Shown here in pieces: positions 30,481-43,102 of a stretch of 64,000 nucleotides of DNA (positions are counted from its first letter, which is position 1; each line of letters begins with the position of its first letter). The DNA comes from Bacteroidales bacterium. Lineage in GTDB: Bacteria; Bacteroidota; Bacteroidia; Bacteroidales; TTA-H9. The stretch spans positions 1-64,000 of the forward strand of contig JAUSOY010000033.1 of NCBI GenBank assembly GCA_030656615.1, given 5' to 3'. A model generated the notes under the pieces. It was not told where the DNA came from and did no database searches. It saw only the letters and a list, made by a program, of their open reading frames with translations. The position numbers were made by a program, and so were the translations under genes.

Positions 30481-30972
30481 ATGAAAAAAATTCTCGTTTT
30501 ACTATTCTGTGGATTATTTCTAAGTGGGATGGCGCAAGACAAAGTAAAAATATATAATCCGGAAGCCGATGCGGCCGCTGATTTAAAAATTGCTTTGGAA
30601 CAGGCTGATGCTCAAAATAAACATGTGTTTATTCAGTTGGGTGGAAACTGGTGTCCATGGTGTATCCGTTTTCATCATTATATCCAAGAAACAGCCGTAG
30701 TTGATAGTATTCTTAAAGCCGATTATATTGTTTTGAAAATCAATTACAGTAAGGAAAATAAAAATGTAGAAATGCTCGAACGATTCGATTTTCCCCAGCG
30801 TTTTGGATTTCCTGTTTTCGTGATACTTGATGCCAATGGCAAACGACTCCATACACAGGATTCTGGATTTTTAGAATCCGGAAAAGGATATGACGAGAAG
30901 AAAGTCATGACTTTTTTAAGAAGCTGGACACCGATGGCTGTAAATCCAGAAACGTACAGCGATAAAAAATAG
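30481..30972 (+). CDS. Periplasmic thioredoxin-like protein
   Basis: ORF opens at 30271; signal-peptide start MKKILVLLFCGLFLSGMAQ is at 30481; motif LGGNWCPWCIRFH (CPWC). Confidence 0.9.
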   Translation: MKKILVLLFCGLFLSGMAQDKVKIYNPEADAAADLKIALEQADAQNKHVFIQLGGNWCPWCIRFHHYIQETAVVDSILKADYIVLKINYSKENKNVEMLERFDFPQRFGFPVFVILDANGKRLHTQDSGFLESGKGYDEKKVMTFLRSWTPMAVNPETYSDKK

Positions 30973-31004
30973 ACATTTGCTAATTTAAAGTTGCACACAT
31001 CATC

Positions 31005-31050
31005 AAATTAATAAGGGCGCCGCACTTTTGTGCGGCGCCCTTATTAATTT
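31005..31050. terminator. Bidirectional terminator; 21-bp perfect palindrome with TTTT loop
   Basis: AAATTAATAAGGGCGCCGCAC-TTTT-GTGCGGCGCCCTTATTAATTT, perfect stem, between convergent genes. Confidence 0.85.
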
Positions 31051-31116
31051 GTACACTTCCTCTTCTTATACGTTCTGTACTTTTGAAAAATTAGTAGAAA
31101 TCCTAGATGTCTGAAC

Positions 31117-31293
31117 TCACTTTGGTGCGTAAAAACAAACTTTAGGGGAATGGATCTTCTCGGCTGTCTTTAATGCTTTAATGGCTTTATCAACCTCTTT
31201 TTTATCGATACCGGTAAGTTCGGCAATTTCTCCTGATTTCAATGGTTTATCACTGTCTTTCAGCGTATCTAACACTTTTTGTTGGGTATCCAT
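31117..31293 (-). CDS. Small winged-helix/HTH-like DNA-binding protein (58 aa), not in ORF track
   Basis: Translated by hand: MDTQQKVLDTLKDSDKPLKSGEIAELTGIDKKEVDKAIKALKTAEKIHSPKVCFYAPK*; reads as HTH (LKSGEIAELTGIDKKEVDKAIKAL). Confidence 0.8.
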   Translation of the reverse strand: MDTQQKVLDTLKDSDKPLKSGEIAELTGIDKKEVDKAIKALKTAEKIHSPKVCFYAPK

Positions 31294-31454
31294 GGCTAAT
31301 TATATTTTCAGTAAAATTAGAAATATTTCATTTCAATTAAAGCTTTCTTAGCATTCATTGGAAAAATCGTTATTTAAGCTGCCCATCTTTTATTAATTTT
31401 GTGGCATTCTTTTTAAAAGAACAGTTTATTCATTAATAAATACACCATTATCAA

Positions 31455-33605
31455 ATGAACCTGGAACAATTTAAAAAAGATCACAAACTTCTGAAAGAGT
31501 TCAAATACACCTGGAGGCCCATCGAAAAAGGCTATAACAGACGTACACTCTATGTAAATGTTGGCGACCTCGGTATAGAGGAAAGGCCTGTTAGTCAGGA
31601 GATGATCGACAAATTTGTAGGCGGCAAAGGCTTTGGACTTCGCCTGTTGTGGAATGCTACCAAACCCACCACAAAATGGGATGACCCTGAAAATGAAATC
31701 GTTATTTCTCCGGGCCCAATCGCCGGTATTACACAGTATTCTGGTACTGGTAAATCATTGGTAGTTTCTGTTTCTCCCACCGATTTTATCATGGACAGCA
31801 ATGTGGGTGGATTTTTTGGTCCATTCCTGAAATTTTCCGGATTCGATTCACTCGAACTTCAGGGTATTGCTGAGGAAGAAGTTATCATTTTTATCGATGG
31901 CGTTAATCATTGCATTCAGATCTTTGACGGAAGTGGCCTGACTTCCAACAGTCATATTCTGGCAGCTCAATTAACCGATACCTTTGCTGATAACGACAAT
32001 GATCGTTTCAATGTTTCTGTTGTGTCGTCAGGACAAGCTGCTGAGCATTCACTGATTGGTATGCTTAATTTCACATTCTTTGATAAGAAAAGAAAAGAAA
32101 TTCGCATGAAACAAGCTGGTCGCGGCGGTATTGGAAGCGTATTCCGCAAAAAAAATATCATTGCGATGGTGGCTAAGGTTCCCGGTGTATCCGGAAATCT
32201 GAACAACGTTGTGGATGTAGAAGTTATTAAAGAAAAAGGGCGCAATTTTAACCGTGAAATGCGCGAACTTGATGATAAACAATGTCGTATGCGCCAGGTG
32301 GGCACCGCCCATCTTATGGAAGTAATGAACGATTATGATCTGCTTCCTACCCATAATTTTAAATTTGGAGCACACGAGGATGCTTTCAAAATAGATTCAG
32401 GCGTATGGACTAGTCGTTTTACTCAGGGCGTTCCTGACGGATGTTGGGTTGGCTGTAATATGTCATGCGCAAAAGGCGTAGATGGTTATGAGGTAAAAAC
32501 CGGACCATTTAAAGGTAGTAAGGTTTTGGTCGAAGGTCCTGAATATGAAAACGCCGCCGGCTTAGGTTCTAACTGTGGTATTTTCGACCCTGATATGATT
32601 ATCGAAGCCAATTTCTATTGCGATACTTACGGTATTTGTACCATTACCTGGGGAACATTAACAGCATTTATTATGGAATGCTGGGAAAACGGCATTTTAA
32701 ACAAAGAGCGCACTGGTGGTCTCGATTTTACATGGGGCAACGGATGGGAATCGATGGAAGCGATGCATCAGCTGGCACGTGGAGAAGGTTTCGGACTCAT
32801 TGCCGGAATGGGTATCTCTAAAATGAAAGACTATTTTGTAGAACATTTTGGTGCTGATCGTAAATTCCTCGACGATATTGGTATGGTTAACAAAAACCTG
32901 GAATATTCTCAGTATGTTTCCAAGGAATCGTTGGCTCAGCAGGGCGGTTATGCTCTTACCAACAAAGGTCCTCAGCATGATGAAGCATGGCTTATATTCA
33001 TGGATATGGTGAATAATCATATTCCTACTTTTGCCGACAAAGCCGAAGCTTTACATTATTTCCCAATGTTCCGTACATGGTTTGGTTTAAACGGTCTCTG
33101 CAAACTTCCGTGGAATGATGTTGAACCCGAAAACAATCATGAAACCAGTGAACCAGCAAAGGTTCCTGAGCATGTTGATAATTATCTGGCAATCTATAAA
33201 GCTGTTACCGGAAAAGAAATCGACCGGAAAGAGCTTATCCGCATGTCGGAAAGAGTTTATAACTTCCAGCGCATCATGAATATTCGCCGTGGCTACGGAA
33301 CCCGTAAGTACGATGCTCAGCCGTATCGTGCAGCCGGCCCTGTTACCGAAAGCGAATACCTGAGTCGCCAGGATCGTTACGATGGTCAGTTAAAAGACAA
33401 ACTGGGTCTCGATCCAACAAGCATGACCACCGGCGAAAAAATGGCAAAACTTCGTACACATCGCGAAGACCAGTACCAAAAACTGATTGATGCTGTTTAT
33501 GCCCGTCGCGGATGGAATTCTAATGGAATTCCCACAATCGATCATCTTAAAAATATTGGGATGGATCTGCCTGAAGTACTTGATGTGGTAAGACCACTTC
33601 AATAA
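31455..33605 (+). CDS. Aldehyde:ferredoxin oxidoreductase family protein (tungsten/molybdopterin)
   Basis: 716 aa; FVGGKGFGLRLLWNATKP, GPIAGI...TGKSLVVSVSPTDFIMDSNVGGFFGPFLKFSGFDSLELQG, Cys cluster CWVGCNMSC. Confidence 0.96.
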   Translation: MNLEQFKKDHKLLKEFKYTWRPIEKGYNRRTLYVNVGDLGIEERPVSQEMIDKFVGGKGFGLRLLWNATKPTTKWDDPENEIVISPGPIAGITQYSGTGKSLVVSVSPTDFIMDSNVGGFFGPFLKFSGFDSLELQGIAEEEVIIFIDGVNHCIQIFDGSGLTSNSHILAAQLTDTFADNDNDRFNVSVVSSGQAAEHSLIGMLNFTFFDKKRKEIRMKQAGRGGIGSVFRKKNIIAMVAKVPGVSGNLNNVVDVEVIKEKGRNFNREMRELDDKQCRMRQVGTAHLMEVMNDYDLLPTHNFKFGAHEDAFKIDSGVWTSRFTQGVPDGCWVGCNMSCAKGVDGYEVKTGPFKGSKVLVEGPEYENAAGLGSNCGIFDPDMIIEANFYCDTYGICTITWGTLTAFIMECWENGILNKERTGGLDFTWGNGWESMEAMHQLARGEGFGLIAGMGISKMKDYFVEHFGADRKFLDDIGMVNKNLEYSQYVSKESLAQQGGYALTNKGPQHDEAWLIFMDMVNNHIPTFADKAEALHYFPMFRTWFGLNGLCKLPWNDVEPENNHETSEPAKVPEHVDNYLAIYKAVTGKEIDRKELIRMSERVYNFQRIMNIRRGYGTRKYDAQPYRAAGPVTESEYLSRQDRYDGQLKDKLGLDPTSMTTGEKMAKLRTHREDQYQKLIDAVYARRGWNSNGIPTIDHLKNIGMDLPEVLDVVRPLQ

Positions 33606-33621
33606 TTCATTTTAAATTCTT

Positions 33622-33650
33622 AAAAAGCCTCCTTATTTGGGGGCTTTTTT
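33622..33650 (+). terminator. Terminator downstream of AOR
   Basis: AAAAAGCCTCC-TTATTT-GGGGGCTTTTTT hairpin. Confidence 0.85.
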
Positions 33651-33753
33651 GTTGATATTGAACACTATAATAACTTATACGGGATTTATTAACATTATGG
33701 AATTGATCGTATGATTTCCATAACTTTACAAGAACTACTACTTGATATACTCT

Positions 33754-34191
33754 ATGAAAAACGACCAATACTGTATACTAAAGCGAATGCTTGCGCAACA
33801 AAAAAGTTTAACGTACAAAGGCCTGAACCTAACAGAACATCTCAATGGTTCAGTTTTGGAAATTATAGTTTGTGAAAACTGCTTCAACAATACTGCAAGT
33901 TGTATCGAATCGATAAGCTATCTGGTAGAATTTGTGGCAATACATGGCGGTATTCGGTATGTAATTTTTAATAAATTGAATACAGATTTTGAATTGAATT
34001 CAATTCTCTATGGATTTTTCCAAAATCACATATTTCCCCAACTTCATTCGTACGGTGTATTAATGACCCATTATCTTGTAAATAAAAATCAGTACGATTC
34101 TCTCTATAAGAACGTTAATGAACGTAATTCATTTATGATGGCATTTTTATCCCTTGAAGAATCCCTTCGTTGGATTAATGAACAATCGTAA
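33754..34191 (+). CDS. Hypothetical protein, possibly STAS-like fold
   Basis: MKNDQYCILKRML...; ORF opens at 33742, ATG at 33754 plausible; pattern only weakly reminiscent of STAS/SpoIIAA-like proteins. Confidence 0.6.
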   Translation: MKNDQYCILKRMLAQQKSLTYKGLNLTEHLNGSVLEIIVCENCFNNTASCIESISYLVEFVAIHGGIRYVIFNKLNTDFELNSILYGFFQNHIFPQLHSYGVLMTHYLVNKNQYDSLYKNVNERNSFMMAFLSLEESLRWINEQS

Positions 34192-34298
34192 GTTTTCTAA
34201 AATTAATGTTACGAAATCGTCCTGACATTATACTATGGTGGATTATCAATAATCGAACAATAACTCTGTATATCAAAATGATATGATTATTATTGAGC

Positions 34299-35198
34299 CT
34301 AATTTTCGATTTTAACTTTAAATTGAGGGGCTTCCACCAGATGAAAAGTTGCCGAAGCGAATTTTACCAGGCCATTACTTCCTTCAACATCTTTCAGAAT
34401 GCTTGTATATAAACGATCTTTGGTTGTTCTACGCTTTTTATAATCTACTGTATATCTTAGGGTATATTCAACCCAATTATCATTAACCATCACAGTGACC
34501 ATTGGTTCTGTTGAAGCATGTTCTATCATGTACTTACTTACCATATATTCCCATTTTTTCTGCGAGGTTGAAGTATATTCACCAACTATACTTTTCGCGG
34601 CAGAAAGAATGATGCTACGAGCAAGATCGTAATCAGAACCAAACATGATGGGAAGTTTAATTTCATCCCAAAGGAAAGGAAAATCACCAGAATAGTTGAA
34701 CACAGGTTCTTTAAAAACAAAACTATTCGCTATACGCACAATCCGGCCATTGTATAAATCGCCATCAACCCATTGTCCGGTTTCCATAATTGTAGAGCGC
34801 AATACACCAATATCTATTACATCGCCTTTGATACCTCCTAATTGAACGCGGTCTCCAATTTTGTAAAATCCACCAAACATATTGGCCAACCAGCCGGCCA
34901 CCGATGCAATAACTTCCTGAAGTGCAAAAGCAATGCCTGCACCAGCCACACCCAAGGCCATGGTTAATCCACCTAATTTATCGCTGTATACAATGGTAAT
35001 CATCATAAGGATTAGAAAATAACCAATGAAATTGATCATTTTTTTTGCCTTATAGCGGTTATCTCCTTCCTTTATCTTGCCAAGTAACCGAAAGTTAATT
35101 GTTTTAATAATCATCCATATGATCATTATCCCGATGATAACCATAGCGATTTTACTAATAGTCTCATTTAGGGCACACGCTGGCAGATATTCTTTCAT
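34299..35198 (-). CDS. Mechanosensitive ion channel family protein (MscS-like)
   Basis: 299 aa; LGGLTMALGVAGAGIAFALQEVIASVAGWLANMFGGFYKIGDRVQLGGIKGDVIDIGVLRSTIME. Confidence 0.94.
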   Translation of the reverse strand: MKEYLPACALNETISKIAMVIIGIMIIWMIIKTINFRLLGKIKEGDNRYKAKKMINFIGYFLILMMITIVYSDKLGGLTMALGVAGAGIAFALQEVIASVAGWLANMFGGFYKIGDRVQLGGIKGDVIDIGVLRSTIMETGQWVDGDLYNGRIVRIANSFVFKEPVFNYSGDFPFLWDEIKLPIMFGSDYDLARSIILSAAKSIVGEYTSTSQKKWEYMVSKYMIEHASTEPMVTVMVNDNWVEYTLRYTVDYKKRRTTKDRLYTSILKDVEGSNGLVKFASATFHLVEAPQFKVKIEN

Positions 35199-35253
35199 AT
35201 ATAGATTCGTTTAAAATATACCTGTTAATGACTAATTTCAGTTTTTTCTCGTC

Positions 35254-36081
35254 TCACTCTTGTATTATTTGTTCGCCACAATGTCTGCAAAATGAATCCT
35301 TTTCATCAATTATTTCTCCACATTCGTGGCAATGACCTTCCGCTTTTACATGAAAACGTAGTGGCGATTTTGCAAATTCAACCGTAACAATTCCGGTAGG
35401 AACCGCGATAATGGCATACCCTAAAAGCATTACTATAGAAGCGAAAAATTTACCCCAAACGGTTTCCGGAGCTATATCTCCGTATCCCACAGTAGTTATA
35501 GTAACAACAGTCCAATAGATGCTTTGAGGAATATTTGTAAAACCGTGCGATTCGCCTTCGATGACGTACATCAATGACCCGATAATAATGATAAGGGCCA
35601 CGACGACGGTCATAAAAATAGCCATTTTATAGGCACTGGCTTTTAATGCCTTACCAAGCAGCTTTGCATTATGCAAATAATTTGCCAATTTCAGTATTCG
35701 AAAAATGCGCAAAAGGCGAAGAATGCGAATAATTACAAAATACTGCATCCCGAAATACATCAAACTCAGGTAGGTTGGTAAAATAGACAGCAAATCGACT
35801 ACACCAAAAAAACTGCGTGAATATTTTATCGGATGAGGACTGCAATACAATCGTAACAAATACTCTACTGTAAATAAGATTGTAAAAATCCATTCAATAA
35901 TAAAAAAATACTCAGCAAATTTTATTCTGTAGGATGTAACACTTTCAAGAATAACAACCAAAACGCTGAGCAGAATCATAATCAACAGGACAATATCAAA
36001 GAATCGTCCAGCTTTGGTATGCGTGCCAAAAATTACAATATACAAGCGCTTTCTTAAACTCTGATCATGATAGTGATACAT
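35254..36081 (-). CDS. Voltage-gated-type potassium channel with C-terminal zinc ribbon
   Basis: 275 aa; S4-like RILRLLRIFRILKLANYL, filter TVGYGDIAPET, C-terminus CHECGEIIDEKDSFCRHCGEQI. Confidence 0.95.
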   Translation of the reverse strand: MYHYHDQSLRKRLYIVIFGTHTKAGRFFDIVLLIMILLSVLVVILESVTSYRIKFAEYFFIIEWIFTILFTVEYLLRLYCSPHPIKYSRSFFGVVDLLSILPTYLSLMYFGMQYFVIIRILRLLRIFRILKLANYLHNAKLLGKALKASAYKMAIFMTVVVALIIIIGSLMYVIEGESHGFTNIPQSIYWTVVTITTVGYGDIAPETVWGKFFASIVMLLGYAIIAVPTGIVTVEFAKSPLRFHVKAEGHCHECGEIIDEKDSFCRHCGEQIIQE

Positions 36082-36131
36082 GAATTTATTATAGTTTTTT
36101 AAGTAATTATTAGGCTAAGTTACATAAAAAA

Positions 36132-36162
36132 TTACGGATTTATCGTTGTAATAAATCCGTAA
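36132..36162 (-). terminator. Terminator-like hairpin downstream of the AraC-family gene
   Basis: 12-bp perfect stem TTACGGATTTAT/ATAAATCCGTAA, 7-nt loop. Confidence 0.7.
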
Positions 36163-36182
36163 GAGAAGCAACTATTATGCAC

Positions 36183-37103
36183 TCATTTATTCGTATTTAC
36201 CAGATTAACAGGCACACATATATCAAGAACAAATTTCCCCTCAGGATGTTCTTCATGATTATTATGATACAATTCATAAGGCAGTCCATTTACTGGCTGA
36301 TATTTTGATTGAATTAGCCATGCACAAACGGCATTCCAGGCTGGTTCGAATTCATTAACACTGATTTCGAAACGACCAACGGCATACAAGCCCGCAGGCG
36401 TTTTCATACTACCGAACTCTCCCTCGGGTTTAATATCCTTGCTTACGGTTATGCAAGCACTTTGTCTCAGTTTTTCAATAATTGTAATATTCGGATCATC
36501 GTGGTAAACCGTCATTGTTTTTACATCCGGCGTAAGAAGGCCTTTGGGGCCTGCCCATGCCATAAGGCGTTCATATGCTTTGCCAATAAGATGATATGGC
36601 CCGGTATGCCTGCAATAAATCAGATGCATTTCTGGCATGTGTTTTACGCAAATATTATTTTCGTACATCGCTTTCCACTTTTTATAAGGTTCGAATTCCC
36701 AAAAGTACGATTGAGTTGAACGATCGATTTTGCTATTCTTGCGTATTTGACCATCACTAATTGCTGGCCATTTTTTACGATACTGGGCAGCACTCATTTC
36801 AAAATGTCGTTTAAATGCTCTTGAAAAGACTGCCTGACTGCTGAATCCACAAGCATATGCAATTTCGTTTACAGGAATACTGGAATCTGAAATCAACATG
36901 GATGCTGCTTTTTCGATTCGTAAACGGTTCATAAAACCATAAGGTGTTTCTGATGTCATCAGCGAAAAAATACGATGAAAATGAAATGGCGAAAAACATG
37001 CTTCTCGTGCAAAATCTGCAAGATTAAGCGATTCGGACATGTGTTTCTCAAAAAAATCAATCGCTTTGTTTATCCGGGCAATATATACTTCATTTACGGC
37101 CAT
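36183..37103 (-). CDS. AraC-family transcriptional regulator with GyrI-like effector domain
   Basis: ORF opens at 37142; AraC HTH (LADFAREACFSPFHFHRIFSLMTSETPYGFMNRLRIEKAASML...VNEIAYACGFSSQAVFSRAFKRHF) plus GyrI-like C-terminal domain. Confidence 0.94.
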   Translation of the reverse strand: MAVNEVYIARINKAIDFFEKHMSESLNLADFAREACFSPFHFHRIFSLMTSETPYGFMNRLRIEKAASMLISDSSIPVNEIAYACGFSSQAVFSRAFKRHFEMSAAQYRKKWPAISDGQIRKNSKIDRSTQSYFWEFEPYKKWKAMYENNICVKHMPEMHLIYCRHTGPYHLIGKAYERLMAWAGPKGLLTPDVKTMTVYHDDPNITIIEKLRQSACITVSKDIKPEGEFGSMKTPAGLYAVGRFEISVNEFEPAWNAVCAWLIQSKYQPVNGLPYELYHNNHEEHPEGKFVLDICVPVNLVNTNK

Positions 37104-37184
37104 CGTACTTCTTTTATAGGCAAAATTGCACTTTTCTCCCAACGAACAATTTGCAATTATTGCTAATTTTCAAAAAAACGAATT

Positions 37185-40657
<3,473 letters not shown>

Positions 40658-40831
40658 GGGTTCAATAATGTTGAAATGTTCGGAATCAAATCCAAAGCCT
40701 TGAGCAAAAAAGACTGCGATAAACCGACTGATAACAGCGGCAGTTATTATAAACAGAAAGGGTTGCCGTTTCCAGAACCTACGGATAGAAAAACCGATAT
40801 ATGCAATAAGTGGATTGATGGCAAGGAAAAA

Positions 40832-41428
40832 TTAAGTTTGTTGAAAGTGAGTGCACAAAGCTTTGATCTCCACAAGATGACGATGCTTTATTTCCTCACG
40901 TTTAGCTTTAGCCGTTTGGGTATAAAATTGATGCGATCCCAGAAAGCGTATCTGTAAATCATACCATTGACTTAATGATAAGTTATTTATTCCCAACATT
41001 TTCCATTCGAAGTGTAAGCGATGTGCTAGCATGTGAAAATCTTCACGGCCAAGATAATCAAGATCAGCATCACATAATATTTCTTCCAAATGATTTTTCG
41101 GATTTTGAGGAAGTTTTGTGGAAAGAATCATTCCATTAATCTTTAAAATATCTGTAGCCATATACCCAAAAGAAGGAAGGATTTCACTGGCAATCTCACA
41201 CCCTTTCTCTTCATGATTTTCATATGTATAAATTAATCCGATATCGTGAAGCAAAGCAGCAGTCTTTACCAAAATAACATCATGATTTGAAATTCCCTCA
41301 GCCTGAGAAATAAAATCGGCCTGCGTACAAACATCGAGTGTATGCTCCAGACGGTGATATGTCAACTGTGGTTTAAGTTCTCTTCGAAGAATGTCAATAA
41401 TAGTCTCACTGGCCGAGATAAAATCCAT
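40832..41428 (-). CDS. HD-domain phosphohydrolase
   Basis: 198 aa; YHRLEHTLDV...KTAALLHDIGLIYTYENHEEKGCEIASEILPSFGY. Confidence 0.93.
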   Translation of the reverse strand: MDFISASETIIDILRRELKPQLTYHRLEHTLDVCTQADFISQAEGISNHDVILVKTAALLHDIGLIYTYENHEEKGCEIASEILPSFGYMATDILKINGMILSTKLPQNPKNHLEEILCDADLDYLGREDFHMLAHRLHFEWKMLGINNLSLSQWYDLQIRFLGSHQFYTQTAKAKREEIKHRHLVEIKALCTHFQQT

Positions 41429-41520
41429 ATGCCTTAATTTTATAGCGTAAAGATAAAAAAACGAAGTCGATTTTCCTGAATAAACCGGAAAAGGCCATTA
41501 GTTATTTGTAAAGCCTTATT

Positions 41521-41850
41521 TCAAGAAGCAATTGATGAAACTTCACATACTTCGCGAATTACTTCAGCATCGAACCAGAGTTTAAATAGCCGATAATCGC
41601 GTTTTTTTGGCCAGGCCGACGGATATTGCCACCAATTTTGCAATTGTTTATCAAACATTGCTTTATAGTATCGCCGGAGGATGGAGTCAGGTTCAGCAGA
41701 AAGTTTTTTCTGCTCTAATAAATATACAGAAGGAGGAATTTGATTCAAGCAAATATTATGATCTTCTTCAAGTATGTTTATCCATTCAACATATGCTTGT
41801 CGGGCGTGTAATACAACTGCTACTTTTTTTTCGGGACGATTTGGAGACAT
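41521..41850 (-). CDS. Conserved-looking hypothetical protein
   Basis: 109 aa ORF with its own intergenic space; Trp/Lys-rich; no family recognised. Confidence 0.55.
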   Translation of the reverse strand: MSPNRPEKKVAVVLHARQAYVEWINILEEDHNICLNQIPPSVYLLEQKKLSAEPDSILRRYYKAMFDKQLQNWWQYPSAWPKKRDYRLFKLWFDAEVIREVCEVSSIAS

Positions 41851-41971
41851 TGTGTTGAAACTTTTATTGTTATGAATCTAAAGATACAATCGAAATCTCC
41901 CTTTTCGACGAAAATTTGAATTTTTAATAGAAAATTTATTATCTGTTGCATCCTTTCGTATTTTTGTATCA

Positions 41972-43102
41972 ATGAAGATTATTGCTGATCATTATATACC
42001 ATTTCTAAAAGGAGTGCTGGAGCCAAAAGCTGAAGTCGTTTATGCAAATGGTTCTGACATTATTGCATCACAAATCTCAGATGCCAATGCCCTGTTGATT
42101 CGTACAAGGACATTTTGCACTCCATCGCTCCTCGAAAATTCCAAGGTTCGTTTCATTGGGACTGCCACAATTGGGACCGACCATATCGATAAAGATTTTT
42201 GCCATTTAAATAACATTGAGGTCGTTTCTGCCCCCGGTTGCAATTCGGCATCGGTAGCGCATTATGTGGCTTCTGCGTTGTTCTGGTATGCGAAAAATCA
42301 AAACGTTGATTTGAGTCGATTGTGTATTGGTGTTATTGGTGCAGGAAATATTGGCTCTAAAGTGATTGACTTCTGCCGTGCCCTGGGAATGAACGTTCTG
42401 GTAAATGATCCGCCGAGGGCAAGGCTTGAAAGTGAATTTATCATGCATTCCATCGATGAAATTTGCGAAAAGGCTGACGTAATAACATTTCATGTCCCGC
42501 TAATTAAGAATGGAAATTTAAAAACTAGACATCTGGCTGACACAGCATTTTTTTCAAAACTCAAATCAGCTCAATTAGTAATCAACACTTCGCGTGGAGA
42601 AGTAATTGAATCTTCTGCACTAAAAAGTCACCTGAATTCTAATCCTCATTTTAATGCCATCATTGATGTTTGGGAAAATGAACCATTTCCAGATGAGGAT
42701 CTAATAAATTGTTGTTATATCGCCACACCACATATTGCTGGTTATTCGCAAGACGGAAAAGCGAATGGAACGGCAGCAGTTGTCAGAGCTCTTAGTGAGC
42801 ATTTTGAGCTGGGTTTGGATAGTTGGTATCCGGAAAATATTCCGTTTAATCTGAATTCTGAGATTACCATGGATGCCAAAAATTCAGATTTAATAAATAT
42901 ACTCGAATTATTTTACCTTTATACCTATCCGATTTTTGAGGATAGTGAACGATTTAAGTCCCGTATTTCTGATTTTGAACTCCTACGGGGAAATTATCCC
43001 ATTCGCCGCGATCCTTCCTATTATACGCTTAACCTTCTGAATACAGGTCAAAAATTGCTGGAGGTGATAAAAAAGATAAATATCCGCCTTAAAAATCAAT
43101 AG
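41972..43102 (+). CDS. pdxB: 4-phosphoerythronate dehydrogenase
   Basis: 376 aa; MKIIADHYIPFLKGVLEPKAEVVYANG...RFIGTATIGTDHID...CNSASVAHYVASAL...GVIGAGNIGSKVIDFCRALG. Confidence 0.93.
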   Translation: MKIIADHYIPFLKGVLEPKAEVVYANGSDIIASQISDANALLIRTRTFCTPSLLENSKVRFIGTATIGTDHIDKDFCHLNNIEVVSAPGCNSASVAHYVASALFWYAKNQNVDLSRLCIGVIGAGNIGSKVIDFCRALGMNVLVNDPPRARLESEFIMHSIDEICEKADVITFHVPLIKNGNLKTRHLADTAFFSKLKSAQLVINTSRGEVIESSALKSHLNSNPHFNAIIDVWENEPFPDEDLINCCYIATPHIAGYSQDGKANGTAAVVRALSEHFELGLDSWYPENIPFNLNSEITMDAKNSDLINILELFYLYTYPIFEDSERFKSRISDFELLRGNYPIRRDPSYYTLNLLNTGQKLLEVIKKINIRLKNQ

